64,000 nt of DNA from JAJAZB01 sp964244295 (GTDB lineage Bacteria; Bacteroidota; Bacteroidia; Cytophagales; Spirosomataceae), in NCBI GenBank assembly GCA_964244295.1, contig CAXTIG010000018.1, forward strand, positions 1 to 64,000, read 5' to 3'. Shown piece by piece: positions 7,866-18,300 of the stretch; position 1 is the first letter of the stretch; each line of letters starts with the position of its first letter. Under the pieces are notes generated by a model. The model saw only the letters and a program-made list of their open reading frames with translations, ran no database searches and was not told the origin of the DNA. The position numbers and the translations under genes are program-made.

Positions 7866-10331
7866 ATGGTACAACTGCGTGAATTGACCCGAATTTTAAT
7901 CCTATTTCTGGTGCTGCTCAGTCAGTCGTCAGCCGATTTCTCGCGTCCGCACCCGCGCCCTGCTTCCCGCTCCCCAAAACCCACCTCAGCCTCGATTTTA
8001 ACGGCCACCCGACCCCGCACCCAGCGCGATACCCTCTACGAGAATCCTACCTTGCTGAAGCTGTTCTGTCAGGCCCAGGCCTACCGCCGGGCCGGAGATT
8101 CCCGCGCTGAAGGATTGTACTGCCAGTTGCTCGATCGCAGCCAGGAACCTCTGCTGTACCTGCACTACGCCCAGGCGCTGGCCCTTAACGGAAAATACCG
8201 CCCCTCGCAGGAAGCCCTCGAAACCTACCACGTCCGGCGCGGCGGTGCGCAGCGAATAACTCCAGGCCGGGTGGCCTACGCCGGAAAAGCCCAGGGTCGT
8301 CCCGCCGCCGAAGGCTACCGCCTCGATTACCTGGCCCTCAACACCAACGCCGATGAATTCAGCCCGGTGTACTACCGCCGGGGACTGGTTTTCTGCGCCC
8401 AACGGGGAAACGTCCAGCGGGGAGGTTCGGGCAAAAAAGCCAGTTTTCTTGACCTATACTACCTCCCCGATCGCAGCAAAGCCCTGGCCGAAGGAGGCTC
8501 CGTTTCTACTCCCACCCGGAAACCCGGCGCAACGTCCCGCCTCGGCACCGACTACTACACGCCTTCCACGGCCAATGATTCGCGCATCGTGGGCCGGGCC
8601 GGTGCCTTGCCTTCGGGCGGCTACGGCGGCGGCCCCGCCGATCCGCGTCCCGTCGAGTCCTGGCCCGGTTCCGGCAGCGGCGAGCCAGTACCTTTTTCCG
8701 ATGTGCTCAACACCCGCTACCACGAAGGCCCGGCCTCGTTTACCCACGACGGCCACCGCATCGTGTTTACCCGCAACAACTACAACGAGGGCGAACTGGG
8801 CCGTAGCGCCGACAACGTCAACAAGCTCAAACTCTATACCGCCGAGGAGCGCGGCGGCACCTGGGTCAACGTGCAGGAACTGCCCTTCAACTCCAACGAA
8901 TTTTCGACCGGCCACCCGGCCTTTTCGCCCGACGACCGCCTGCTGTTTTTCGCCAGCGACCGCCCCGGCGGGTTCGGCGGGACCGACATTTACGCCGTTT
9001 CGTTCAGCAACGGGCGCTGGGGTTCGCCCGTCAATTTGGGCCGGGGCGTCAACACGCGCCGCAACGAGTCGTTTCCGTTCGTGGATGAAAACGGCAACCT
9101 CTACTTCGCCTCCGACGGGCATCCCGGTCAGGGGGGCCTGGATTTGTTTTTCGTCGAACTCAGCAACGCCGTGGCAACCAGCAAGGTGACCAACCTCGGC
9201 GAACCGTTCAATTCGCCCAAAGACGACTTCGGCTTCATCGGCGACGGCGACCGGCGCGAGGGTTTTCTGAGCAGCAACCGCAAGCGCGGCGACGACGATT
9301 TGTACCGCTTCGTGCGCGAAACCCGCCCCGAAGCCTGCCGCTCCCTCACGCTCAGCGTGGTGGATGCCGCCACCCAGGAACCCCTCGACAGCGCGACCGT
9401 GACCACCGAAGCCCGCAACGGCCGCCGCGAAACCCGCGCCACCCAGGCCGGGCGGCTTGAACTCTGCCTGGAGGCTAACCAGGACTACCTGTTTCGGGTA
9501 GAACGGGCCGGCTATGAACCCAACCTGATTGGCTTCTCAACCCAGGGCATCGCCGACAAGCAAGCCGCCCGGCTCGAAATTCCAATTCAGAAACTGGACG
9601 AAGAAACCTCGGCTCCGTTGCCGACAACCCCCGACGAACCCGAGGCCGGAACGCGTCCTCCGGGGGCGACGACCCGGCCCGGCGGCAAAGCGCCTGCCGA
9701 GGGAATTTCCAAACTTCAGGGCGTGGTGCGGGGGGCCGACGGCCGCCCCATCGAAGGCGTGGTGGTGACGCTCACCAGCGACTGCAACAACCTGCTGCAA
9801 CGAATCACGACCGGGCCGAGCGGCAGCTACGAATTTTTCACCGTCGATGGCTGCGATTACACCCTCGAAGCCACCAAAATCGACTACGGTACGAGCACGA
9901 ACCGAATTCGGAAACAGCCCGTGAAGAAAGCCCCGAAGGTGGTGGCCAACCTCGACCTCTGGAAAGTGGGCGACGTGGTGCCCATCAGCAACATTTACCA
10001 CGACCGCAACCGCACCGACCTCCGCCCCGACGCCACCCGCGAGTTGGACAAGCTCGTGGCGACGCTCAAAAAATACCCGCTGATGGTGGTCGAAATCCGC
10101 TCCCACACCGACAGCCGGGGCGACGTCGAAACCAACCGCCTCACCTCCCAGCGCCAGGCCGACGCGGTGCTGAACTACCTCGCCACGCGCGGCATCGACC
10201 GCAAGCGCATGAAAGCCAGTGGCTACGGCGAAAGCCTGCCCGTGAACGAATGCCGCGACGGCATCACCTGCACCGAAGCCGAATACCAGAAAAACCGGCG
10301 GACGGAGTTTAAGATTATGAGAGTGAAGTGA
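7866..10331 (+). CDS. OmpA-family outer membrane protein with PD40 propeller and carboxypeptidase-regulatory-like domains
   Basis: 821 residues from ATG at 7866, chosen because it begins the signal peptide MVQLRELTRILILFLVLLSQSSA; an in-frame ATG at 7761 would add an unlikely leader. Order: short TPR-like helical region (~55-115), low-complexity linker, PD40/WD40-like beta-propeller blades (~225-430; SFTHDGHRIVF, AFSPDDRLLFFASDR, FVDENGNLYFASDG, LSSNRKRGDDDLYRF), two beta-sandwich repeats (LSVVDAATQEPLDSA; LQGVVRGADGRPIEGV), then the OmpA peptidoglycan-binding domain (~705-821; SHTDSRGDVETNRLTSQRQA). The layout matches the OmpA-like proteins often found with T9SS or gliding machinery in Bacteroidota, but no such genes adjoin it here. 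It likely tethers an outer-membrane complex to the wall. Confidence 0.88.
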   Translation: MVQLRELTRILILFLVLLSQSSADFSRPHPRPASRSPKPTSASILTATRPRTQRDTLYENPTLLKLFCQAQAYRRAGDSRAEGLYCQLLDRSQEPLLYLHYAQALALNGKYRPSQEALETYHVRRGGAQRITPGRVAYAGKAQGRPAAEGYRLDYLALNTNADEFSPVYYRRGLVFCAQRGNVQRGGSGKKASFLDLYYLPDRSKALAEGGSVSTPTRKPGATSRLGTDYYTPSTANDSRIVGRAGALPSGGYGGGPADPRPVESWPGSGSGEPVPFSDVLNTRYHEGPASFTHDGHRIVFTRNNYNEGELGRSADNVNKLKLYTAEERGGTWVNVQELPFNSNEFSTGHPAFSPDDRLLFFASDRPGGFGGTDIYAVSFSNGRWGSPVNLGRGVNTRRNESFPFVDENGNLYFASDGHPGQGGLDLFFVELSNAVATSKVTNLGEPFNSPKDDFGFIGDGDRREGFLSSNRKRGDDDLYRFVRETRPEACRSLTLSVVDAATQEPLDSATVTTEARNGRRETRATQAGRLELCLEANQDYLFRVERAGYEPNLIGFSTQGIADKQAARLEIPIQKLDEETSAPLPTTPDEPEAGTRPPGATTRPGGKAPAEGISKLQGVVRGADGRPIEGVVVTLTSDCNNLLQRITTGPSGSYEFFTVDGCDYTLEATKIDYGTSTNRIRKQPVKKAPKVVANLDLWKVGDVVPISNIYHDRNRTDLRPDATRELDKLVATLKKYPLMVVEIRSHTDSRGDVETNRLTSQRQADAVLNYLATRGIDRKRMKASGYGESLPVNECRDGITCTEAEYQKNRRTEFKIMRVK

Positions 10332-10332
10332 G

Positions 10333-10417
10333 AGAGGAAAGAGGATAGTGGACAGAGGCTAGAGAAAGGCGGTCGCAGACCGTTGGTCTATCCTCTGTCC
10401 ACTATCCTCTTTCCTCT
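10333..10417. repeat. 26 bp perfect inverted repeat between convergent genes
   Basis: Arms 10333-10358 and 10392-10417 (AGAGGAAAGAGGATAGTG...) with a 33 nt loop, starting two bases after the OmpA-family stop and ending 7 bp before the stop of the convergent gene. Likely a bidirectional transcript end, although it lacks a T-run. Confidence 0.8.
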
Positions 10418-10424
10418 TCCCGAC

Positions 10425-11087
10425 TTACATTCCATCGAACCGATACGCCAGGAAAATACCCAGGCTGCGGTTGCGGAGGGCGGTGTTGTTGAAGGGGGAA
10501 AGGTTGGCCAGGCCGTGGCCGTAGGTGACACCGAACTGCGTGTCGTTGCGCTCGAAGCCAATGGCCACGTTGAGGCCGTAATCCCATCGCTTGAGTTTAT
10601 CGCTTCCAAAAGCCGGCTCCCGGCGGGTGCTGAGGGAATCGCCTTCGACGATGATTCGGGTCGAACCCTTCGCTTTCTGAATCGTGGTTCCGTACACGCC
10701 CAACCCCACGTAGCCGCCCACCGAGGCGTAAAACTTCGTTCGGCCCCCGACGGTGAGCACCAAATCAATCGGTACGTCGAGGTAATGCAGGCTGAGGTTG
10801 GTGTTGATGGAGCCTTCCGGAAAATCGGTTTTGTAGCGGAACCCACGCGGCTGGTACTGCCCACCGATGCGTAAGACCAGCGGACCAGCCAGCCGGAAAT
10901 CGGCGGCGAAGCCGAGGTTGAAAACGGGCTTTAACTGCCGGTCGGGCAAGAGGTCGTTTTCGGTGGAAACGTCCACGAGATTGATGCCCATTTTAAAAAC
11001 CCGTTTTTCGATTCGAAGACGGCGTTGTTGGGCCTGAGCCGTGAGGGTGATCAGCAGCAGACCCGTCAGCAAGAGCGCGTGGCGCAT
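10425..11087 (-). CDS. Outer membrane beta-barrel protein (PorT-like)
   Basis: 220 residues from ATG at 11087, which starts a signal peptide (MRHALLLTGLLLITLTAQAQ). The remainder alternates hydrophobic and polar residues with aromatic girdle residues and glycine turns (FYASVGGYVGLGVYG, YGLNVAIGFERNDTQFGVTYGHG) and ends in the aromatic strand LGIFLAYRFDGM, typical of small 8-stranded porin-like barrels annotated as PorT family or outer membrane beta-barrel in Bacteroidota. Convergent with the OmpA fusion, so not its operon partner. No specific function can be assigned. Confidence 0.8.
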   Translation of the reverse strand: MRHALLLTGLLLITLTAQAQQRRLRIEKRVFKMGINLVDVSTENDLLPDRQLKPVFNLGFAADFRLAGPLVLRIGGQYQPRGFRYKTDFPEGSINTNLSLHYLDVPIDLVLTVGGRTKFYASVGGYVGLGVYGTTIQKAKGSTRIIVEGDSLSTRREPAFGSDKLKRWDYGLNVAIGFERNDTQFGVTYGHGLANLSPFNNTALRNRSLGIFLAYRFDGM

Positions 11088-11173
11088 GGGAGTGGAGAGA
11101 AGGGATGTGAGAAAGATAAGCATTCCAACGGAATGGGTATCGTTGCAACACCCGCTTCTTAGCCTTCAAAATT

Positions 11174-11593
11174 TTATTCCACGGCCACGTACCGACCCCC
11201 GCAGCCTTCGTCGCAGGGAAAATGGAGCGTGAGCCGCTCCGGTGTGACCTCGAACCCAATTCCGCTGAACGGCTCGATCTGCGGCTGGGTGTCGTACAGG
11301 TAGAATTCCTTGCCCCGCACGGTAAACCGTTGGGGAGTCTGACTTCCAAACCAACCGGATGCGGGCGCAAGAGCGATGACCCGCAGGGTGCTGTCCGCCC
11401 GAAACTCGATGATCTCGGCATTTTTAGCCTTCACGGTGTACCATTTCCCGCTCCCGTCGCCGGGATCGGAATACCGTTCGTAGAGCCGCCATTTTCCGAT
11501 CAGCCCGTTGTTCAAAGCCGTGGGAACGTCGTCTTTTCGACAGGAAATCGAGGATAGCACGAGGAATGCAATCAGGAGCGGGCGGAGTTTCAT
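11174..11593 (-). CDS. Lipocalin-like lipoprotein, hypothetical
   Basis: 139 residues from ATG at 11593, beginning the lipoprotein signal MKLRPLLIAFLVLSSISC with Cys18. The mature part (NGLIGKWRLYERYSDPGDG, FRADSTLRVIA, GKEFYLYD) has the 'W-x-L' plus beta-strand pattern of lipocalin-like domains common in Bacteroidota lipoproteins. Its end contains two further cysteines (PCDEGCGG) which might form a disulfide or bind metal. Lies between another lipoprotein and a barrel protein on the same strand; the three may be one transcription unit. Function unknown. Confidence 0.75.
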   Translation of the reverse strand: MKLRPLLIAFLVLSSISCRKDDVPTALNNGLIGKWRLYERYSDPGDGSGKWYTVKAKNAEIIEFRADSTLRVIALAPASGWFGSQTPQRFTVRGKEFYLYDTQPQIEPFSGIGFEVTPERLTLHFPCDEGCGGRYVAVE

Positions 11594-11628
11594 GGCTGTT
11601 TGTATTTTTGGATAAATCTCGTTTTTCG

Positions 11629-12051
11629 TCACTTAAACGTGACGGAACCAAGAATCCGCACCGCCGTTTCCTCGTCCCGAAGATTGTTCCCAAGCAGGTT
11701 AAACCGAATCATTTCGTCCACTTTCACGTAAACGCCAAGGATGCCTTTTCCCTTTTGGAGAGGCTGAACGAGCAGCGCCGCCCGCCCGTCGAGGGTGGTG
11801 GTCGTTCGCCGGTGAGTCGCCGCCGTTTGCTGCCTCAAATCGTAGGAATACCAGCCGTAATCGTACAGGAGCGTATCCCGCCCGTCGGTGATTCCGCCGA
11901 TTTTCGAGTCGATGCCCTGCCGCGAAAAGGCCCGCCAGGTGTCGGGGGCGCTGAGTTGAAACTCGCCGAAATCGAGTGATTTTAGATCGGCAGGGCCTTT
12001 TTCGCGGCAGGCGGTCAGGGTCAGGAGGAGAAAGAGCGTGAGGTTTTTCAT
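11629..12051 (-). CDS. Small lipoprotein, hypothetical
   Basis: 140 residues. MKNLTLFLLLTLTAC is a short lipoprotein signal peptide with Cys15. The mature protein (FQLSAPDTWRAFSRQGIDSKIGGI, ending AVRILGSVTF) resembles the small 'PsbP/DUF-like' exported domains that carry an amphiphilic beta-sheet, but I cannot place it in a named family. 35 bp upstream of the next lipoprotein gene, so probably co-transcribed. Confidence 0.7.
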   Translation of the reverse strand: MKNLTLFLLLTLTACREKGPADLKSLDFGEFQLSAPDTWRAFSRQGIDSKIGGITDGRDTLLYDYGWYSYDLRQQTAATHRRTTTTLDGRAALLVQPLQKGKGILGVYVKVDEMIRFNLLGNNLRDEETAVRILGSVTFK

Positions 12052-12119
12052 CGAAACTAGTGCGTTTTGACCAAGACCCTGAAAACGTGAGAACCGTTGG
12101 AACGGGTAGAAAAAAAGAA

Positions 12120-12186
12120 CCCCGCAAGCGTTTTAAAACGCTTGCGGGGATAAATAGCCCCGCGAGGGTTCCAAACCCTCGCGGGG
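12120..12186. repeat. Two adjacent palindromes of the CCCCGC(G/A)AG family
   Basis: 12120-12149 is a perfect 30 nt palindrome (CCCCGCAAGCGTTTT and its complement) and 12158-12186 a second, CCCCGCGAGGGTT / AACCCTCGCGGGG. They are two versions of the same element in tandem, between the aminotransferase end and the lipoprotein start. Related copies occur at 24866, 38114 and 60240. They probably end transcription of the aminotransferase gene. Confidence 0.85.
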
Positions 12187-12202
12187 TTAAAATCTAAATC
12201 CA

Positions 12203-13420
12203 CTACCGCAACGTCGCCACCGCCGCCTTGATCCGCCCGACCGCCTCGGTCAGGGCCTCGTCGGAGGCCGCCGTGGAAATGCGGATGCAGTTGCCCGCGC
12301 CGAATCCCGACCCGGCCACCGTCGAGACGTAAGTCGTGTTGAGCAGCCAGCCGCTGAAGTCGTCGGAGTCGCTGATTTGCGTCGTGCCGTCGCTGGTGCC
12401 GAAGTAGGCGCTCACGTCAGGGAAGGCGTAGAAAGCTCCGTCGGGCATGGCGACTTTGAAACCGGGAATTTCACGCAACAGCCCCACCACCAAATCGCGA
12501 CGGCGGTGGTAGGCTTCGGCCATTTTTTTCGTTTCGTCGAGCGGGCCGTTGAAGGCGGCCACGGCGGCTTTCTGGGCAATCGAGCAGGTACCCGACGTAA
12601 CCTGGCCCTGGAGTTTCTCCACGCCTTCGGCAATCCATTTCGCGGCGGCGGTGAAGCCAATCCGCCAGCCGGTCATCGCGAAACCCTTCGCCACGCCGTT
12701 GACGGTAATGACCCGCTCGGCGATTTCGGGAATCGAGCCGATGCTGAAATTGCCCTGGGGCGTGAAGTTGATGTATTCGTAAATCTCGTCGGCCAGCACG
12801 TACACCTGCTCGTGCCGGGCCACCACGGCGGCAATGGCCCGCAGTTCGGCCTCCGAGTACACACTGCCCGTCGGGTTGTTGGGCGAGGCGAACATCACGA
12901 TTTTCGTCTGGGGCGTGATCGCCGCCTCGAACTGCTCGGCAGTGACTTTAAAATCGTTCTCGAAGGCCCCGTCCACCACCACCGCTTTCCCCTCGGCCAG
13001 CTTCACCATCTCGGAATAACTCACCCAGTACGGCGCGAAAATCACGACCTCCTCGCCGGGGTTCACCAGCGTCTGAATCACGTTGGCCAGCGCGTGCTTG
13101 GCTCCGGTCGAAACCACCACGTTTTCCGGATTCCAATTCAGGCCATTGTCGCGGCGGAGTTTGTCGGCGATGGCCTTGCGCAGATCCGGGTAGCCTGCCA
13201 CGGGCGAGTAGCCGTGGAAGCCCTCGTCGATGGCTTTTTTGGCAGCCTCGCAAATGTGTTGCGGGGTCTTGAAATCGGGTTCGCCCACGCTGAGGCTAAT
13301 CACGTTGTGGCCCAGGGCGGCCAATTCTCGGGCTTTTTTGGTCATCGCCAGCGTCGAGGATTCCTCCAGCGCGTTGATGCGCTCGGCCAGCGGGGTTTGT
13401 AGGGCGAGTTCGGCAGTCAT
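12203..13420 (-). CDS. aspC: Class I/II pyridoxal-phosphate aminotransferase, aspartate aminotransferase type
   Basis: 405 residues from ATG at 13420 (in-frame upstream codons would add a non-conserved leader). Fold-type I PLP enzyme: VSTGAKHALANV, FASPNNPTG (Asn-Pro-x-Gly contacting cofactor), LADEIYEYI (Asp holding the pyridine N), NGVAKGFAMTGWRIGF with the Schiff-base Lys near residue 240, and a C-terminal Arg region (GNCIRISTA). It should transfer amino groups between aspartate and 2-oxoglutarate in the cytoplasm; relatives also act on aromatic or prephenate substrates. A -7 element TACCTTTG (minus strand) lies at 13475-13482, giving a ~50 nt leader. Confidence 0.9.
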   Translation of the reverse strand: MTAELALQTPLAERINALEESSTLAMTKKARELAALGHNVISLSVGEPDFKTPQHICEAAKKAIDEGFHGYSPVAGYPDLRKAIADKLRRDNGLNWNPENVVVSTGAKHALANVIQTLVNPGEEVVIFAPYWVSYSEMVKLAEGKAVVVDGAFENDFKVTAEQFEAAITPQTKIVMFASPNNPTGSVYSEAELRAIAAVVARHEQVYVLADEIYEYINFTPQGNFSIGSIPEIAERVITVNGVAKGFAMTGWRIGFTAAAKWIAEGVEKLQGQVTSGTCSIAQKAAVAAFNGPLDETKKMAEAYHRRRDLVVGLLREIPGFKVAMPDGAFYAFPDVSAYFGTSDGTTQISDSDDFSGWLLNTTYVSTVAGSGFGAGNCIRISTAASDEALTEAVGRIKAAVATLR

Positions 13421-13618
13421 AAGGTAGGCCCGGACTTTAGTCCGTGGCAGTTCGGGGTGGCAAAAATTCGGATGCAAAGGTAAGAAGTCGGCAGCGAAGG
13501 GCGGACGGGGGAATTCCTGAATTTTAAGGGGTTGGGGAAAATTTTAGGAGATTGACAAGAATTCCAATTTTTTAGTAAAAATTCAGCAAAAACTGAGGAT
13601 GAAAACAGACACTACTTA

Positions 13619-13715
13619 CTGTCATCCAGAGCGTAGCGAAGGACCTTTCGCAGTTATCAACCAACCGGCCTGGAAGTGCGAGGCGAAAGGTCCTTCGCTA
13701 CGCTCTGGATGACAG
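13619..13715. repeat. Inverted-repeat element family A (33 bp perfect arms)
   Basis: Arms 13619-13651 and 13683-13715, starting CTGTCATCCAGAGCGTAG, with a 31 nt loop. The same core recurs at 62112-62208 and as a single half at 22073-22100. Lies in the 425 bp divergent gap between aspC and sbcD, so it is not a terminator of either gene. Confidence 0.9.
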
Positions 13716-13788
13716 CACTGAGTTAGGGTGCCTCTCAAGCCATTTGCCTCAACGACCTGTTATCCTAAAAATTAGGAATAGGCCCCAG

Positions 13789-13820
13789 TTGCCCCACCAC
13801 CCCCGCCGGTTGTATCTTCG
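13789..13820 (+). promoter_or_regulatory. Promoter of sbcD
   Basis: TTG (13789-13791), 21 bases, then TATCTTCG (13813-13820), close to the Bacteroidota sigma-A pattern TTG-N~20-TAnnTTTG. Predicted start near 13827, 19 nt before the ATG. No Shine-Dalgarno. Confidence 0.65.
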
Positions 13821-13845
13821 GGAACGCATTGCGCGTTTCCACCCC

Positions 13846-15096
13846 ATGAAAATCCTTCACACCGCCGATTGGCACCTCGGCAAGCGGCTCGACGCCTATT
13901 CCCGCTTTGACGAACAACTCGAAGTCATGGCCGAACTCTGCGAAGTGGCCGAGCGCGAAGCCGTGGACGCGGTCATCGTGGCGGGCGATTTGTACGATTC
14001 GTTCAACCCGCCCAACAACGCCACCGAACTGCTCTACAAAACCCTGCGCCGCCTCAGCGACGGGGGCCGCCGCGCCGTGGTGGCCATTGCGGGCAACCAC
14101 GACCAGCCCGAGCGCATCGAAGCCCCCGACCCGCTGGCCCGCGCCTGCGGCATCGTGTTCGCCGGGTTTCCGCACACCCGCATCGAATGTTGCACCGTCA
14201 ACGAAGGCATCGAAGTGGGCCGCACCGACCGGGGCTTCATCGAACTGAAATTGCCCAACCAGGCCGCGCCGCTGCGCCTGCTGCTCACGCCCTACGCCAA
14301 CGAACTCCGCCTCAAAACCGCCCTCGCCACCGACGACCCCGAAGCCTCGCTCCGCGACGTGTTGCAGCAGCACTGGCAACACCTGGCCGACACCTACTGC
14401 GACGAGGCGGGCGTAAACCTGCTCGTGGCGCACCTCTACGTGATGCGCGAGGGCGACGAGAACCCGCCCGAAGAGCCGGAAGATGAAAAGCCTATCCTCC
14501 ACATCGGCGGGGCGCAGGCAATTTTTACGAATTCCATCCCGCCCCAGATTCAGTACGTGGCCCTTGGCCACCTGCACCGCTACCAGGTGGTGGACACCGC
14601 GCCCTGCCCGGTGGTGTACAGCAGCAGCCCGCTGGCATACAGTTTCAGCGAAGCCAACCAGACCAAGTATGCCGTCGTCATCGAGGCCGAGCCGGGCCAG
14701 CCGGTGCAGTTCCGGCCCGTGGCGCTCACGAAGGGCAAGCGCCTGATGCGCAACCGCTTCGAGGAAATGGACGAAGCCCTCGACTGGCTCGCCGAGCACT
14801 CGGAATGCCTCGTGCAGGTGACGATGGTGACGGATACCTTCCTGGAAACGAGCGACAAAAAACGCCTCATTGACGCCCACGAAGGGCTGATGCCCATCGT
14901 ACCCGAAATCCGTCGCCCCGCCGAACTCCCCGGCACTGCCCCCAACGGAGTGGATTTGACCCGAGGCATGGAAGAACTCTTCAGCGATTATTTTCGCCAG
15001 CACCGGCAGGTGAACAAACCGGGGCAGGACCCCTCGGCGAGTTTGCTCGATTTGTTCCGGGAGGTGCTGGCGGAGGAGGGGGAGGAAGGAAAATAA
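13846..15096 (+). CDS. sbcD: Exonuclease SbcCD subunit D (Mre11-like)
   Basis: 416 residues from ATG at 13846, the start that puts the conserved MKILHTADWHLGK at the N-terminus. Calcineurin-like phosphoesterase motifs: D-x-H (ADWHLG), GDLYD (~50), GNHDQPER (~83), and GHLHRYQ (~245) for two Mn2+ ions. The C-terminal capping region fits SbcD. With SbcC it forms the nuclease that cuts DNA hairpins and protein-blocked ends during replication and repair. sbcC follows after a 257 bp gap filled by an inverted repeat, unusual because these genes commonly overlap. Confidence 0.95.
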   Translation: MKILHTADWHLGKRLDAYSRFDEQLEVMAELCEVAEREAVDAVIVAGDLYDSFNPPNNATELLYKTLRRLSDGGRRAVVAIAGNHDQPERIEAPDPLARACGIVFAGFPHTRIECCTVNEGIEVGRTDRGFIELKLPNQAAPLRLLLTPYANELRLKTALATDDPEASLRDVLQQHWQHLADTYCDEAGVNLLVAHLYVMREGDENPPEEPEDEKPILHIGGAQAIFTNSIPPQIQYVALGHLHRYQVVDTAPCPVVYSSSPLAYSFSEANQTKYAVVIEAEPGQPVQFRPVALTKGKRLMRNRFEEMDEALDWLAEHSECLVQVTMVTDTFLETSDKKRLIDAHEGLMPIVPEIRRPAELPGTAPNGVDLTRGMEELFSDYFRQHRQVNKPGQDPSASLLDLFREVLAEEGEEGK

Positions 15097-15107
15097 ACCT
15101 TTTCGCT

Positions 15108-15325
15108 CCCGTCATTGCGAGCGCAGGCCACCAGCACGAGCGGAGCGAGGGGTGGGGGCCGGAGCGAAGCAATCCCCTACCGGAGACCGAGCGGTCCGTC
15201 GCACGGTAGCTCAAGCCAAATACAGTTCCCGCACAAAACTCTCTTGGTCTCCGGTAGGGGATTGCTTCGCTCCGGTTAACGAATTCCGCTTCGCTCATTC
15301 GTTAACCTCCGCTCGCAATGACGGG
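15108..15325. repeat. Nested inverted repeat, family E, between sbcD and sbcC
   Basis: Outer 16 bp arms 15108-15123 / 15310-15325 (CCCGTCATTGCGAGCG) enclose inner 30 bp perfect arms 15159-15188 / 15246-15275 (CCGGAGCGAAGCAATCCC...). A sister copy is at 52194-52392. It sits inside what should be one operon, so sbcC must be read through it or have its own promoter. Confidence 0.9.
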
Positions 15326-15353
15326 GGCAGGAGCCGTTTTAAAAAAGAAATTC

Positions 15354-18300
15354 ATGATTCCCATTTCCCTCGAACTCAAGGGCCTTTACTCCTACCGCGA
15401 CACCCAATTCATCGACTTCAGCCGCCTGACCGAAGCCAGTTTGTTCGGCATTTTCGGGGCGGTGGGCAGCGGCAAATCGAGCATTCTGGAGGCCATCACC
15501 TTCGCGCTCTACGGTGACACCGAGCGCCTCAACAGCCGGGGCGACGACCGCAATTACCACATGCTCAACCTGCGCTCCGACGAGTTGTGGATTGATTTCA
15601 TCTGCCGGGCCGGGCGCGACGGCCACCGCTACCGCTTCACCGTGCGCGGCAAACGCAACAGCAAGCAATTCCGCGACGTGAAGGTATTCGACCGCAAAGC
15701 CTACCAGTGGATGCCCGACCCCGCCAACCCCGCCGTGGAAGGCTGGATGCCCGTGTCGGTGGAGGACGTGGCGGAGCGGGTGATTGGGCTGAGTTACGAA
15801 AATTTCAAACGCACCATCATCATCCCGCAGGGGCGGTTTCAGGAATTTATCGACCTCTCCGAAGCGCAGCGGACGCAGATGCTGAAGGATTTGTTCAGCC
15901 TCGACAAGTACGATTTGAGCGCCAAAACCGCCCGACTCGTGCGCCGCAACGACCTCGCCCTGGCCGACCTTAACGGCAAACTCACCACCCTCGGCGAGGC
16001 CTCGGCGGAATCGCTGGAGGCGAAAAAAAGCGAACTGGAGGCGCAGAAAGCGGTTTTAACCGAAAAAACGGCTACCCTCGATTTGCTCCGCGTGGCCGAA
16101 ACGGGTTTTGAAGAGCGCCGAAAAGCCGCCCTCGCGCTGGTCGAAGCGACCGCCACCCTCGAAACCCTGAACGCCCAGGAACCCGCCTACGCCCAACGCG
16201 CCCAAACCCTTCAAACCTACGAGTGGACGCTGCTGCACCTGAAGCCGCTGCTTAACCAGAAAACTACCCGGCGCGAAGACCTCCAACTGGTCACGGCCAA
16301 GCAGGAGCAATTCAATCAAATGCTGGTGAGCGTCCGCGACAAGCTTAAACTGGAAACCGACGCGCTTGACACCCTCCGCCCCGCCTACCAGAACCGCGAA
16401 GCGCTCAACCGCCAGGCCGAAGCCCTGCGCACGGTGTTGAAGCTGAAGGAAGTGGAGCAGAGTCGGAAGGCCATTACTGGGAGCATCGAGCGGGGCGAAA
16501 CGGCCCTGGCCGGGCAGGAAAAAACAATCGCTGAAACCAAACAAACCCGCGAAGCCCGTGAAACCGAGGCCGACGGCCTGCGCAAAACCCTGCCCGACTG
16601 GGAACGCCTAACGGCGGTGCAAGCCTGGTTTAGCCAGCAAACGAATTTTGTCCAAACGAAAGAGAGCCTGAAAACCGAAGCCAACGGGGTACAGGCCGAG
16701 TTGAAAGCCCTCGCCGAGCGCCGAACCGCGCTGCTCGGCGGCGAGGAAGTAGCCCGGCACGCCAACGGCACGGCACCCGATGCCCCGCTGACCGAGTGGA
16801 AAATAACCCTCGAAACCGCCCAGGCCCGCCTCCAGACCGAAGCCGAATCGCTGCAAACCGAGGCGCTGCGCCTGCACACCCAGCAAGCGCTGCACCAGTA
16901 CGCCAACGCCCTGCACCCCGGCGAAGCCTGCCCGCTCTGCGGCTCCGAGCATCACCCGCAACCGCTCGGCGAATCGGGCGATTTGGCCGGGCAATTGAAA
17001 CAGGTTTTGGCAAACCAGGAGGGATTGCGGCAAACCGGCAAACGGCTGGAAACGGTGAGTCAAACCCTGAGTGAACTGGCCCGGCAAGGTGATTTTTTTG
17101 AGGACCAAAAACGGAAAATCCGGCAGCGCTGGGACGCTAACCAGCAGGCCCTGACCGAGCACGAGGCGCGGTTCGTCTGGGCGGAGTTTGCCCTCGACGG
17201 CCCGGAAGCCGTTAAAACGGCTTTCGCCGAAGGCAAAAAAACGCAGCAAGGGCTGGAAACCCTCGAAGCGCAAATCCGCCAACTCACCGCCGAGGCCGAC
17301 CGCCTGAGCGCCGAGCGGCAAAGCAAATTTGAAGAACCCCTGCAACGCCTGCGCAACCAGTTGGCCGGGAAAACCTCCGAGTGGGAACTGCTGCAAAGTC
17401 AGTTGGACGACGACACCCGCGCCGTAGCCAGCACCGAGGTAGACGCCGAGGGCGTGCAGCGCCAGATTCGCTCGCTGGAGGCGCAGTTCGCCGCAATCGT
17501 CAAGCAATTCGAGGAATTGGAAAAAGGGGTTCGTGAACTCGAAAACAGCCGCAACACGCTGACGGGCAACGTAATTTCCACCAACGATGCCCTGAACCAG
17601 CACCGGCTGGCGCTCGAAAAACTGGAGAGCCAAGTCACCGCCACGCTGGCCGATTCGCCCTTCGCCACCGAAACGCAGGCCGTCGAAACGCTCGCCCAGC
17701 CGCTGAACGTACCGGGCGAGCGGGCGGCGCTGAACGCCTTCCAGACGGGCCTCGAAACCGCCCGCCAAACCCAGCGCCTCGCCCAAAAACTCGTCGACCA
17801 GGCCCCCTACGACCCCGGCGCCCACGCCGAACTACTCGAAAAACTGGGCACCGCCAGCGTCGAATTGGGTGAGTTGACCAAAGCTGTGGGGGGGCTGGAG
17901 AAGGAATTGGCCCGCCTGCAAACCGACTGGGCCACCCGCCAGGAAGTGCTGGAAAAAAAAGCCGCCCTCGACCTGCGCAAGGCCGATTTGGACACGCTCG
18001 AAAAGTTGTTTCGGGGTGGGAAATTTGTGAATTACGTGGCTTCGGTGTACCTGCAAAACCTCTGCAACGCCGCCAACGAGCGCTTCCACCGCATGACCCG
18101 CCAGCAACTCACGCTCGAAGTGACCGAAAACAACGACTTCCAGGTCCGCGACCTGCTCAACGGCGGCCACGCCCGGATTTTGAAGACGCTCTCCGGCGGA
18201 CAGAAATTCCAGGCTGCCCTCTGCCTGGCCCTGGCCCTGGCCGACAACATCCACGCCCTGACCCAGTCGAGCCACAATTTTTTCTTTCTCGACGAAGGCT

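Noticed and set aside
12120..12186. Reading the CCCCGCGAGGG palindromes as attachment sites.
   Set aside because: They are dispersed at four loci, with no integrase and no direct repeats framing a mobile island.
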